15,119 nt of DNA from Phoronis ovalis (GCA_028565635.1 JAOXYB010029044.1:1-15119), one strand, 5' to 3'. Positions 1-9,960 are shown, counted from the first letter of the stretch. Notes: a model not told the origin generated them from the sequence alone. Program-made: numbers and translations.

Positions 1-84
1 CAGTCTCTCCAACTGACAGCATTCTTGGCTGGGGGTACACTCTCGGAGTTGTTTACAACTCACCGAATGTCTAGTTTCTTTTGA
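1..84 (+). other. GC-richer edge segment, possible end of another coding exon
   Basis: The first 70 bases are about half G+C and the composition then drops sharply to AT-rich. Two + strand frames are open from the window edge: frame 1 ends at TGA 82-84, and frame 3 ends at TAG 72-74 after a tail reading SILGWGYTLGVVYNSPNV. Either could be the C-terminus of an upstream gene in the same orientation. Neither tail is one I recognise. The segment also contains a palindrome-like pair, GAGTTGT at 46-52 and ACAACTC at 55-61. A non-coding explanation is equally possible because only about 80 bases are visible. Confidence 0.3.
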
Positions 85-3000
85 CGAAGTAAAAAGAAGA
101 TCAGATTATCATTGTGTATTTTAAAATGTAGATAACACCATGTGAAAATATGTTTATCCCTGTTAGGTAGTCCTATATCTTTTCTGTAAATTTATGCTTT
201 TGGCCTTGGTCATAACAGACTCGGAAAATAGTACCACACATTATAACATAATTTTAATGTCAGTTTCAACCTGTGACTGAATCTGGAGTTGACTTCTCTT
301 TTCATGCTTTTCATAATTGGAAACTGATTACAAAGTTAAGTATAAACATATTAATGTATATACAAGAAAGAACTCTAAGACAATAAAAGTTTTTTAAACC
401 ACTGCATAGTTAAAATCTGGCTGCATGACAATAAATGTATTCAAAAAATGATTCCTGAAATGAAATACTTCTGCTTAACCATTAATTTCTGTTTTAATTG
501 GTTGTTTAGCAAGTGCAGTGATTTAAATCGCATTGGATTGTAATATATAGCAGGTTACATAAGGGATAAATAATCCTTGCTTTTATGTGTTACTTCTGCA
601 AGTTTGACCTGAGTAGATGAAAAAGAAATCGTGTTTTTAAAATGTCTCAAGGAAATGTTGGATGAGCATGTTAAGTTTGAGTATTTTATATTTCATATTA
701 ATTTAGTAGTCAATTGTAGTCTGTTTATGAAATGCATGTCAGATTGCCATTTGTCTGCAAGCAGTTTGTAAAATGATCAATTATTGTGCTATATTTAAAA
801 TCAGTATGTTTCAATGGTTTCTAACTTGCTAACTGTTTACCCACGTTCATGCTAAGGATGAGTTGTTACTATGATGATTTCAGTAGTTGGATACTACGGT
901 AGTTTTAAAAATAAATTAAATCACCTGCTGTACATATAGTGTTGTACTGTGAGCTCTGCAAAAAATATATGCACAGATGCAATGCATAAACTATTTGTAC
1001 TTTAATTAAGTTTGTTTGAGGATCATATTGAAAGACTAATAGTCTTGAAGAATTTGTGGATACAGTATTTTGTACAGTGGCATTCGACATGAGGCTGGTG
1101 TTCACTTTGTGCTATGGAGGGCTTTTTGTGACCCATAATTTAATTTAAATCTGACCCAAACAAAAATAATGATTGTTTTACTGTGATCAAACAGAAATTT
1201 GATCAGAAAGATCTTTGTTGCAGTTATTGAAAAGAGGTCTTTTATCAACTTTTGTGGTCCTATTGGTCAGTTGCTTTCAGCTGTAATAATGGAAACCTAT
1301 AGGGGATGCACTTTTCTAATAGAAATTGATTTTATGATCACAAACTACAGATAGCAGTATTTGATTATTGTAGTATTACTAGGCAAGAAATATCGTTAAG
1401 TTCTAGATTGTAATGTTGCTTCAAAAAAAAAAAACACACTTGGGAGGATTCAACTGCTTTTGAAAGTATCATGAATAGAATAGATGATAGTATTGTTAGC
1501 GTGTAAAAGGGTGCTTGCATTCTTTTATTTCCTCTAAACTAATCTACGTCAGTGAGCAAAGAAATGAGTCATTTACCTGTCACAACCTATAAGGCTGTTT
1601 CCTGGTTTGTAGTTATCCTTATGGACACCAGATGTCAGATTGTGCTATTTGTAAATTATCCCTCCATACAGTTAGTTTTAAAATAACCAACAGGTGGCAT
1701 TGGAATTGTTCAGCAGTGAAATAACTAGTTTTGTTGGTAATCAAGATGTAGCTTATTACTTTTCATTGATTTCTTCCTGTTTCTGTCAGTTGTATATATT
1801 ACTATTTTTTAAGGAACTTTTATCAGTATCAGTATTATGTTTAGTGATGTACAAAAGCTAAAAGTTATAACCTCCTTTTTGCGGTGCAGCTTGGTATACT
1901 AGTTATCTATCACCTGAGAAGGTAGTCACTCCTTGCTTTTTTGGTGCAAATATTTATCAACTAACTATCCTATCTATCTATTAAGGTCACCTTATCAGGC
2001 CACTCTAAATTTATTAATTGTTCTAATATTTCAGTACATGTATAAAATGTAAAACTGTAAATAAACTAGAATAAAATGGTGTACTTTTTCTCAATTGATA
2101 TTTGTTAAACTTCTCATAAACATTTTGTTTAGGGTGGCTTAAAAAATGTAATCTTTACCATTTTGTGATGATTTACAAAATTTCAGAAGAATAGAACTAA
2201 CCTCTACTTTAATTTTAATCTTTATGTTCTGGACCCTAGTACAAACATTTCCTGTGTTTTTCATAACCCATATAGATAAAAAAGGCCAAAAGTAACCACT
2301 CATAAATGCAACAAGTTGTTTGTGATGAAGTTAGTTACTTTTGGGTATGAGGCAGTCTTGGTATTTCTTTCATCAGCATTGAACTAATGGATAGATGGTT
2401 CTGTTTTTGATTTTTTTATCTGGCTTTTTGAATGTTGATTTTTAATAAACCTTGATTCTTTGATGTAATCATGTGATTTTTTACATAATAAATATTGTTG
2501 TTTCAATGATTTTTGTTTCAGCAATAGTAATATGTCAATTTTGTGATTTTTAGTTCCGAAATTATTTTTATACGTTTTTTAAAAAAAGTACCTACAAATG
2601 GATACATGAATAACAGGGGATCTAGATAAGTAAACCTGAGAAAGAATTCCTGTATTTTAGTGTAAAGCGTTATCCTGGCATGGTGGTATAATTATCAGAC
2701 TGTGATTTCCAATTATTCTAACTGGTTTCCCCTTCAATGTTTTGGTTACTTTTTTATATGTACAGCATATTCCTCGAAAAATTTGGAACATTCCACTTAC
2801 AGCCACATCTTTGTCAAAAACTGCTTCCTACATTCAAGCAATGTAGCATTTCTGAAGTGTAATTTAATAACGTGAAGTGTAATTTAATAATGTGAAGTGT
2901 AATAAGTAAACTATTGTCATTTGAAGGACAAAAAGATGAAAAATATATTAGAATTCTTAATCTTCAGCACAAAGAAATTATACTTCACACGTGTCTATGA

Positions 3001-3414
3001 ATGATAGTTTAAACTCTTTTGTTGTACACTTTTATACAAGGCAGTGCCATTTTTATGATACACATACCTTACCTAATGTATTGTCTAACTGTTTAACCGC
3101 ATTCAGAGCAAACAGGTGTGTATAAACAAAAAATAAATTTCAGGATGTGAAAAGGTTAGCTTTTTCTTTATGTCACAATTTTTTCAAGTCTGAGGTGTGT
3201 CTTGTTGTCCTGTTTTGATTATGTGTATCACGGGTGACGTGTTATTGTGAATAAAAAATGCAAATCAATTCCTAGGAAATGCTCCAAGATTTAGTTCCTG
3301 TTACTCAGGTCATTGTCGGGTTATCAACAGTTTTCTAATTTATTGTACTTGCTTAAAAAAAACTTAAGACTACGTTTACATTAAACACACATTATATAGA
3401 GAAAAGCTGGAGTA
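85..3414. other. AT-rich non-coding stretch upstream of the gene
   Basis: No convincing exon was found on either strand. Stops are frequent in all frames and the short open frames have no family resemblance. Many AATAAA hexamers occur (for example 382, 430, 910, 2060, 2070, 2444, 2487). Those at 2444 and 2487 are followed by a T/G-rich run and could serve as a polyadenylation region if a transcript enters from the left, but AT-rich DNA yields this hexamer by chance. An AP-1-like TGAGTCA lies at 1565 and a CACGTG E-box inside ACACGTGT at 2987-2994. The one clear structure is the tandem repeat near 2853. Confidence 0.5.
2853..2904. repeat. 20-bp tandem repeat, 2.6 copies
   Basis: The unit TGAAGTGTAATTTAATAACG occupies 2853-2872. 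A second copy at 2873-2892 differs at one base, and a third, truncated copy is at 2893-2904. There is no coding content. Confidence 0.95.
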
Positions 3415-3427
3415 GGAACTTCCGGAA
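3415..3427. promoter_or_regulatory. Compound ETS site GGAACTTCCGGAA
   Basis: Three GGAA/TTCC cores are packed into 13 bases: GGAA at 3415-3418, TTCC at 3420-3423 and GGAA at 3424-3427. The sub-site ACTTCCGG (3418-3425) is, on the minus strand, CCGGAAGT, the classical high-affinity ETS sequence. It lies about 160 bases before the CRE/TATA pair. Binding by an ETS factor, possibly the gene's own product, is inference. Confidence 0.45.
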
Positions 3428-3575
3428 AATAAACTTTATTCAAACAACATGGTAGAAAATGTTGATGTTATTTATCATTTCTTTTTAACAAATCTATTTA
3501 CTGTGCTGTCGAAAAATAATACTTTAGAAATTGAGCTGAAAAACAGTTCATAAATAGCTCCACTTCTATAGCTGT

Positions 3576-3660
3576 TGACGTCAGCCACACAAGAAACTTG
3601 ATAAGTGGTTCAGTGGCTTTATAAATAACATCTGTGTATTTAAGACTGCCTGTATTCACT
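3576..3660 (+). promoter_or_regulatory. Candidate core promoter: CRE, TATA box and initiator-like site
   Basis: A complete CRE palindrome, TGACGTCA, lies at 3576-3583. A TATA box, TATAAATA, lies at 3620-3627, 36 bases further on. An initiator-like TTCACTT spans 3655-3661, about 30 to 38 bases past the TATA box and overlapping an ETS-type CACTTCCT. The order and spacing fit a CREB/ATF-responsive TATA promoter reading rightward, with a start near 3650-3660. It would put a leader of about 770 bases before the ATG at 4429 if unspliced. TATA-like strings are common in AT-rich DNA; the CRE makes this one stand out. Confidence 0.5.
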
Positions 3661-4428
3661 TCCTATTTTCTTGTGTTGCTGTGCATAAAAGATGCTTAAA
3701 CAAATATCAAGCCCTGTTCATGATTTATGTTCATGCTTCTTTATTCATGTTTGAATGGGCTTTGAGCTGGTTGAATATGCATGCTGTAGTGCCAAGGTTA
3801 TAACATATTTGTTCTAGACGCCCTTTGTATTTCTAAGCATTCATGTCCTGGATTCATAGTCATGTGACCTGATAAGCTATTATTACTGAGTGGCAGTTAG
3901 CTTCCTAGACTGGGACAAAGTAGGACAGAAGAAGCAACTACCAATGTGTAATGTCCTGAAACGAGCACAAAATGGATTAATAGAGAACATAATTGATAAC
4001 AGAAAGTGGAATTAGTGTTTTATTTAAACATTGATATATGTTGTGTAGATATTGGTGATTTTTGTAAAGATTTTAGAGACTTTTTTGATGAAATTATAAA
4101 GTACTTCTGGACTTCCACCTTCCTGCTCAATGGGCTTATCAGTGCGTAAACAGGATCTGACTTGGCAACTTTTATTATAAATCCATGGACAGAAATTTAT
4201 TATCACTGAACTACAGCCATTAGATGACATAGACTTAGCATCTGGAACCTGAATTATTCACTAAGCTGCTGTTTTGATACAGAAACTACTAGTGGTGTTA
4301 ATTTTTAATTTTTGTGTAGTAGTTATTTCACACTTTTAGGATTAACTTATATATGTGAAAGGCATTGCTGATTTACAAAGAGTATCTGTTGTTTTCGAAC
4401 AATAAGCACACCTTTAAGGCCAGTAATT
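3661..4428 (+). other. Putative long 5' leader with many upstream ATGs
   Basis: If transcription starts near 3655, this stretch would be 5' untranslated. I count about 19 ATG triplets by hand between 3692 and 4365, all with short open frames or none. In the frame of exon 1, TGA at 4369 closes the reading before the true ATG. Acceptor-like sites (for example CACACTTTTAG near 4338) mean part of it could be spliced out. No protein-coding segment was recognised on either strand. Confidence 0.4.
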
Positions 4429-4819
4429 ATGCATTCTGTATGGGGCAATGCACAGGGTGGCATGCCTGTGTTTTATATCCAGTATCAAGAACCACTGCCT
4501 GTAGTCTTGGACTTATCTCTACCAAAGAAAAGAAAAAGTTGTGATGATGACGATGATGTAAACAATTCTCAGCGCAAACCTATCGATTGCTCAAAAGTTA
4601 AATGCAGTAAGACTGCTAACAATAATTATGTAAAGTTGTTACCAAAACCTCTGAAATGTTCGGAGACACCAAGGCCAGTATCATTTAACAAAAACTTTGT
4701 TGACGCTTCTACGCGAGTTAAATTTGAAAGAAGCGATTCTGTTGTAAGCGAACCACCAACACCTCGTCAGAATGACCGTGGTGGACATCATAAGAAACAT
4801 TTTCTTAAACGATACATGA
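4429..4819 (+). CDS. Eip74EF: E74-like ETS factor, exon 1: N-terminal region with DLS motif and KKRK
   Basis: This exon encodes residues 1-130. The ATG at 4429 has A at -3, and the nearest in-frame stop upstream is TGA at 4369, so this is the natural start unless a further 5' exon joins in. The exon ends at a good donor, A|GTGAGTAA at 4820, in phase 1; reading on gives Ser-Glu-stop. Residues 24-33 read PVVLDLSLPK, which resembles the PxDLS motif that recruits the CtBP co-repressor although the first proline is displaced. KKRK (33-36) is a likely nuclear signal and is followed by five aspartates (39-43). SEPPTPR (107-113) offers a proline-directed phosphorylation site. I do not recognise the rest. 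It may be one of several alternative N-termini, since Drosophila E74 makes two from separate promoters. The coding frame is well supported by the phase match to exon 2. Confidence 0.87.
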
Positions 4820-5108
4820 GTGAGTAATATTTTATGTTTACAGGAGAATGAAACCCATAGTTATAAATACTTCCAAAATGCATGTCTTTTCAAAATAAAA
4901 TTGTGAATTAAGTTTGGTGGACATTGTTCAACAACTTTTTTTGTGATAAACATTTCAAGAAAACTACTTTAGATATTGTTTTTAATGAATTCTTAAAATC
5001 ATGTCGAGAGAAATATTTGATTATTTTTAAAACTTAGATTTTGATAAAACTACTAATAATAAATCTAGGGGAAATTGGTTTTTATGTTGTACAATATGGA
5101 TAACCTTA

Positions 5109-5188
5109 TATTACTGAATTACAATGTGGGAAATTGTATTGAAGTACACTATGGAGAAACTTTATTAAAGTACATTATGGAAAATGAA
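5109..5188. repeat. Imperfect tandem repeat, about 27 bp, three diverged copies
   Basis: Three consecutive segments share the pattern TATTnnnGnAnTACAnTnTGG: beginning TATTACTGAATTACAATG, then TATTGAAGTACACTATGG, then TATTAAAGTACATTATGG. The copies are clearly diverged, so this is an older duplication than the neighbouring perfect ones. Confidence 0.7.
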
Positions 5189-5770
5189 ATTTGATGCTAT
5201 ATAGCCAATTTCCAGCTACTTGATAATATGGTGGTCACTGTTTGTAAGGACCGCTCCATCCTTTGAATAATTATTGGGAGTATAATCAGTCACAGCCTGG
5301 CAGGAAATTTAATCAACAATTGTTCTCACAGCAGGTCTAGACAACCGCAGAAATGTTTGCTATTTCCATACCCTTGTTTTCAAATTTTTTAACAATTGTC
5401 TGGAAGCAGGCTATTAAAATATTTACAGAATCATGAACTAGGAAATGTTTATGATTAGATTGAGTGATTGACTTTCCTTACAACAAGTACTTCCTGGTTT
5501 TCTAGTTGGATATTGATTATTTGCCTTGTCACTGGAATTCCATACCAACAGTATTTATAATTAAGTATGCATGGTAGTCTAGTGTATTGCTTACTATCCT
5601 GGAAAATTAGGTGGTGGAATCATATTGGCTTAAAATTTAGATTATTCTGTGATTGCTAGTTAAAACCTAGTTTATAGAATGTACAAACATTAAGAAGAAC
5701 TATCTTGTGGTTCATAGTATTGTACAAAAAATGTCTTTGTAATAGTTGGAATAAAATTTTTGTATATTTT

Positions 5771-5812
5771 CTGGAAAAACTGCACTGATAGCTGGAAAAA
5801 CTGCACTGATAG
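5771..5812. repeat. 21-bp perfect tandem duplication
   Basis: The unit starting CTGGAAAAACTGCACTG occupies 5771-5791 and is repeated without a change at 5792-5812. Exact identity points to a recent event. Confidence 0.97.
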
Positions 5813-5951
5813 ATTCATACAAAAGTATGTTCGGTGATGCATACTTGACAGTTTTTTGTGCACTTCACAGAATTTTTTTTTCCTAAATAATGCTGCATTT
5901 CATTAATTTATAACAGCACTGGCAAAGTACTATACCCCTGCAGCATTTGAA

Positions 5952-5959
5952 TGACGTCA
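5952..5959. promoter_or_regulatory. CRE palindrome TGACGTCA in intron 1
   Basis: This is a second complete CREB/ATF consensus site, in intron 1 about 1.1 kb past exon 1. Full CREs contain a CpG and are rare in DNA this AT-rich; two in one gene suggest, but do not prove, a CREB/ATF-type input. Half-sites such as TGACG near 6173, 9507 and 13619 are also present. Confidence 0.4.
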
Positions 5960-6445
5960 AAACTCCATCATACTCATTCCAAATGCCATAGTAATACAAG
6001 TTTAACATCTTGCCATGCTGTGTAACCCAGTTATTTTCCAGATGTTGGGTTCATAAAGTCTCAAAATACAATTTCCTCATGCTATGTTTAACTTGGCATG
6101 CTAATATTTTTAGCTATTTGTGTACTACAAATAGACCTCAGCTTAACACAACTGATGCAGGAATATGTTACTCTGACGTACTTGGAACCTGTAATGATGT
6201 CTGCAGTAACCACTAAATCTTGAAAATGAATTTGTCTGACTGTGGTAATTTGCTTTAATTGGTTGTAATGTTGTTTTGGTTCTTTTTTCTATTCCATCAT
6301 GGAAGGTTTGTTGCTTGGATACGTAGCTTGTCCAAAGCAATAATTTTTGCTTGTTTTTTAAAGTGCTCTTTGGAACTTTAATTAAGAGTTGAGCATTCTT
6401 AAAGTATCAGATATATTTAACTTTTGTCTCATCAGCCCTGAGCTA

Positions 6446-6513
6446 AGTTCTTCATGGACACTGTTTGTCGCATGAAATTAGTTCTTCTTCGACATTGTTT
6501 GTCGCATGAAATT
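6446..6513. repeat. 34-bp tandem duplication
   Basis: Two adjacent 34-bp copies, 6446-6479 and 6480-6513, begin AGTTCTTC and end with the shared segment TGTTTGTCGCATGAAATT. They differ at three positions, all in the first half. Confidence 0.93.
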
Positions 6514-7061
6514 GGAAGGTTCTGTACAGTGTAATTTGACATATAATTCTATGATGGCTAGTCTAGATAACTTATATTTTTTCTATTAGCTCACTTCCTG
6601 CATATCCTATGTCATTGTTTAAGTTGTAAGTTGCTTTATGGTATAAACCATTTTTTATAATGGCCTATTAAATTTATATAGGAATGCTGTTATCCACTCT
6701 TTATAATCTTTTGTTTGAAATTAACAGTACAAGTACAATATAGGAAACTATATCTGATAAGAAAGTTAATGAAAGAAAATGCAGTTCTTCACCTGAATAT
6801 ACAGGTAACTGTGGGTTGTGATCAATGTTGTTTTTGGCTAGCCAGGAACTGATATTTAAATCTACCCCGAGGTGGAATGGAATAGTTTACCTATGTAAAC
6901 TGCCACCCACAAAGAAGTCTTGTTTGACTGGTACCATCCTACAAACTGGAAGCATGATTAATATCCAGAATTCAATAAACTTGTGGTTGTGTTCATATTT
7001 ACTTTGGCTACTGTACCCTGCTCAGATATCTCAAACTATGTTTGCATGGGGCCATGTTAAC

Positions 7062-7093
7062 GGGCACTATAACTGTTGGGCACTATAACTGTT
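7062..7093. repeat. 16-bp perfect tandem duplication
   Basis: GGGCACTATAACTGTT is at 7062-7077 and again, unchanged, at 7078-7093. Confidence 0.97.
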
Positions 7094-8101
7094 ATACTAT
7101 TCGTGATCATTCCAGACCTTCGCTTTCAATAAAAGTAGTCCATATTATTTGAACAATTAAAAGCTGTTATAATTTCACACTACTGTAGTCTTTGTATTTA
7201 ACAGAATCACTTCCTGGGTGTAACTTTAATGTGTTTTATTTTCTCATTTGTTTGGTACATACTTGATGTACGATTACTCAGGATCTATTCTGTGTCACCC
7301 TTCCCTATTCAGTACTGGACTCTAATCATGGGAGTAATATTAAGATTTATGTACAGATTTTGACATGTCCAAGATTAAGGATAGATAAGTTAATATATAT
7401 TGTAGTAATACATTGTGCTGGACTAGATATTAGTTTGATACCAAGCTGGTAATCAAATATTTTGTGGGTTATTTTTATATTTTAGGATGTGAATTAGTTG
7501 AATCCTTTAATAAATCCTTATATCACAGAGCCATATTTAGTAGATTTTTTTCATAAATATTCCAAAGGTATGGAGAGCGTTCACCTTTGTCCAATTTAGT
7601 CTGTTCCATGATAATGTGTTTTAACAAATGGTTTATCCTTTGTACATTTGTAGATAAATCACTTTTTGATTGGCCTATGTGTACTGTATGTGCTTTTTTG
7701 AGTAGCAAAACTGAATATTTTCATGCTTCTGTGATAAGGCTCCACAGAAATGCGGACAGGGTTCATTTCCTGCATTTACTGTCGTATTTAGTACTTGTTT
7801 CCAATTCTTGTAGCCTTTCGGACATTTTGAAAATTATTTATTTGTCTGATTACTGCTTGTAATGTAAGTAAAGCTAAAACTGAATATTGTCATCACCTGC
7901 ATACATTTGCACAGCAGAGGACATTATTATCTCTATTAGCCTATAATGTTAATGTGTCTATGATGATAAACACTTTTTCATAACCTTGTGGTTGCCAATA
8001 CATTATACTTGGGCACCATTATTTTTTTGTTTTACATTTCAAAAAGAGTTGATGAAATACTGATTTCTTGCATTTTATATAAATTTCATATGATTTTGCA
8101 G

Positions 8102-8233
8102 TTGATGCGTGTGAGAGCAAGACTCCAAACGGACGCGAGTTGGCTGCTCAGGCATTACTAAGCATGGAATCACCCAGCGCAAATAACGAATCAAAGGCAT
8201 TCTTACAGAGCATACTGCAAAAACAGAAAGCAG
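8102..8233 (+). CDS. Eip74EF: E74-like ETS factor, exon 2: ELF-type N-terminal segment
   Basis: The exon lies between the acceptor TTTTGCAG (AG at 8100-8101) and the donor CAG|GTAAAT at 8234. It is 132 bases long and phase 1 at both ends. It completes an Ile codon with exon 1 (A|TT), then encodes residues 132-174. AAQALLSMESPS (145-156) closely resembles the AAEALLNMDSPG segment I recall from the N-terminal region of human ELF1, which places this exon in the same subfamily independently of the ETS domain. The end, FLQSILQKQKA, looks like a short amphipathic helix. The exon is clearly richer in G+C than the surrounding intron. A length divisible by three and equal phases mean it can be skipped without a frameshift. 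Confidence 0.92.
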
Positions 8234-8591
8234 GTAAATATACATGACACCCAAAACATTTCTTGTTTGTTTCACCTTGTGGTGTTAAAACGTAGCAGAA
8301 AAAAAAACTTTGCTACAGTTTTACCATTTAGGAATAGCTTAAAATTTTTGTCCTTTGTTTTTATATACTGAAAATTAAATAATTTTAAAAACTAAAATTC
8401 AATGTAAATAAGTGACATAGATCAGAATCTGTATCAGCAGCTATTGTAATTTGGTTATTTATGTCTCTGGTTTCCTGTTTTGTGTCTGTGTGACACAAAA
8501 CTGGTGACCTGAACAACTCTGTCAAAAGTTAACTGGTGGGTGTCACATAATGCTAAAAATGGGGTGGTTCATTGAAAAATGATCTTATTCC

Positions 8592-8641
8592 TATTACATA
8601 AAATGTTCATGATGAGTCATTACTGGGAAATTTATGTAATA
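8592..8641. repeat. 11-bp inverted repeat
   Basis: TATTACATAAA (8592-8602) and TTTATGTAATA (8631-8641) are perfect reverse complements separated by 28 bases. The loop contains an AP-1-like TGAGTCA (8613-8619). It could be a transcript hairpin or the remnant of a short inverted-repeat element; the AT-rich arms make chance possible. Confidence 0.75.
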
Positions 8642-9802
8642 AAAAAGGGCTATGCTTCATTTGTATATAGAAAAAAGTAGAATGTACTTCCACTTTAAAA
8701 AGTGAGTGTTTTTTTTGTTCAGCGCTCAAGTATTTAGTGACGAAACTGCCACGGTTTGTTTAGCTGTTTCTATTGTTCTAGTAATATAAATAACAATATT
8801 TAACAACTACAATATAAAAATATGTTTTCTGTTGCCTCACTGGGCTGATAAAAAATTAAGCATTTATTTATGAGATGTTTTTGCAGAGAAACATGTAAAA
8901 TGTCAAATTTAAAAATGTTTTTCAGACATGCATGAAAAGACAATTTTAATGAAAATCTAATTTAGATAAACAGTAAAAACCTAAGGAAGCTTACAGTTGC
9001 TTACTATTCTTAAGAAGCTTAACCTGTATACTGTACATGTACGATTTCTCATCATCACGTATCATTGAGGGACGTCGTCAAAATCTGCCAGAAAGGTTAG
9101 AAAGCCAAACAAATGAAGGCCATTGTAAAATTTGAAAGTCTTGTACTGAATTCATTTATTGTTTGAATTTCCTGAAAAACTATTCATCAGCCTATTATTA
9201 ATTGTCATCCTCCTGGTCACTTAACTGACCACCAGCATGTCATATATTGTTTACACTACATGTGTATTAATATAAAATATAATTGTCAAAGCTCTAGATA
9301 GATTAAACTACCACTATAATAACATAGGACATGTTTTGTTTTGCATGGTTAATCAGTTGTGGAGGTTGCAATTATAAAAGTGATCGTGGTCATACTATTT
9401 GCCTTTTTTTTGCAGTTTTGCATAAATTCTAAAAATCTGATATATTTTTTCATGAATTGTTTGATATAAACCTATGGTATTTAGAAGACTATTTAATATG
9501 TTAATATGACGTTTCTGGGATGTAAACAACATTTTTTATGCTTTACCAGCAATTTGAAAATTGATGCCCATGCTTTAAAAAGTGCTATTTCTTGCATCGA
9601 ATCAAAATAACCACCTTTTACACCGGTTTTGAAATTTGTTATTCAGCTGCTCATCTACACTGTCTGTTGGTTTTGTGTCAAATAAAGAGCTCTGAAACAG
9701 CTGCACAGTTTATACTTTCATTGCCATTTTGAGTTCGTTTGCGCAGTGAATTCTGTTGGAGGATTTGGTACTTCGTTTTTTATAGAACTGAACACTGCAA
9801 TA

Positions 9803-9866
9803 GAAAAAGATAGTAGGGAGATTGGGGAATGGAAAAAGATAGTAGGGAGATTGGGGAATGGAAAAA
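9803..9866. repeat. 29-bp tandem repeat, 2.2 copies
   Basis: The unit beginning GAAAAAGATAGTAGGGAG occupies 9803-9831 and is repeated exactly at 9832-9860, followed by GAAAAA of a third. It ends 20 bases before the acceptor-like site at 9885. The purine-rich strand reads rightward. Confidence 0.97.
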
Positions 9867-9886
9867 TTGTGCGCTTTTTGTTGCAG

Positions 9887-9960
9887 ACATGTTTAAGAAC
9901 ATGCCCGTACCTATTTCAGAAATAGTATCAGCTGATAACGCTGATGCCCTTGGACCCTAA
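9887..9960 (+). CDS. Candidate alternative 3'-terminal exon (truncated isoform), low confidence
   Basis: An acceptor-like GCGCTTTTTGTTGCAG ends at 9886. If exon 2 were spliced here in its normal phase, the split codon becomes GAC (Asp). The reading then continues MFKNMPVPISEIVSADNADALGP to TAA at 9958-9960 (the tail after Met is described as seen; it matches no family I know). This would give a roughly 198-residue protein lacking the basic region and ETS domain. AATAAA hexamers at 10576 and 10630 could end such a transcript. Against it: a short open frame in the right phase is expected by chance one time in three, and no relative is recognised. Confidence 0.25.

Larger units (their letters stand above)
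4820..8101 (+). other. Intron 1 (phase 1), 3282 bp
   Basis: It runs from donor A|GTGAGTAA to acceptor TTTTGCAG. It is AT-rich and without credible exons. It carries four local tandem duplications (near 5109, 5771, 6446 and 7062), a second full CRE at 5952, a short hairpin (AGTTTAC at 6884-6890 with GTAAACT at 6895-6901), and several CTTCCTG sites. Two open frames on the + strand, at 6825-7088 and 7587-7862, have no resemblance to known proteins and no splice-site support. Confidence 0.85.

Noticed and set aside
905-1105. Minus-strand open frame of 66 codons
   Set aside because: AT-rich composition, no family resemblance and no splice sites at its ends; expected by chance.
382-2492. Series of AATAAA hexamers as polyadenylation signals
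   Set aside because: The hexamer is common by chance in DNA this AT-rich and also occurs throughout the introns; no end of a transcript can be fixed from it.
4024-4230. Minus-strand open frame of 68 codons before exon 1
   Set aside because: No recognisable motif, and it overlaps the probable 5' leader on the other strand.
6825-7088. Plus-strand open frame of 87 codons in intron 1
   Set aside because: Although slightly richer in G+C, the translation looks like random hydrophobic sequence, it ends in a tandem duplication, and no acceptor or donor fits the gene's phase.
7587-7862. Plus-strand open frame of 91 codons with hydrophobic segments
   Set aside because: The hydrophobicity comes from T-rich DNA; no homology was recognised, and the overlapping minus-strand frame at 7523-7708 is equally unconvincing.
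9214-9231. TGGTCA and TGACCA inverted pair as a nuclear-receptor element
   Set aside because: The spacer of six bases matches no standard receptor arrangement and the half-sites are not AGGTCA.
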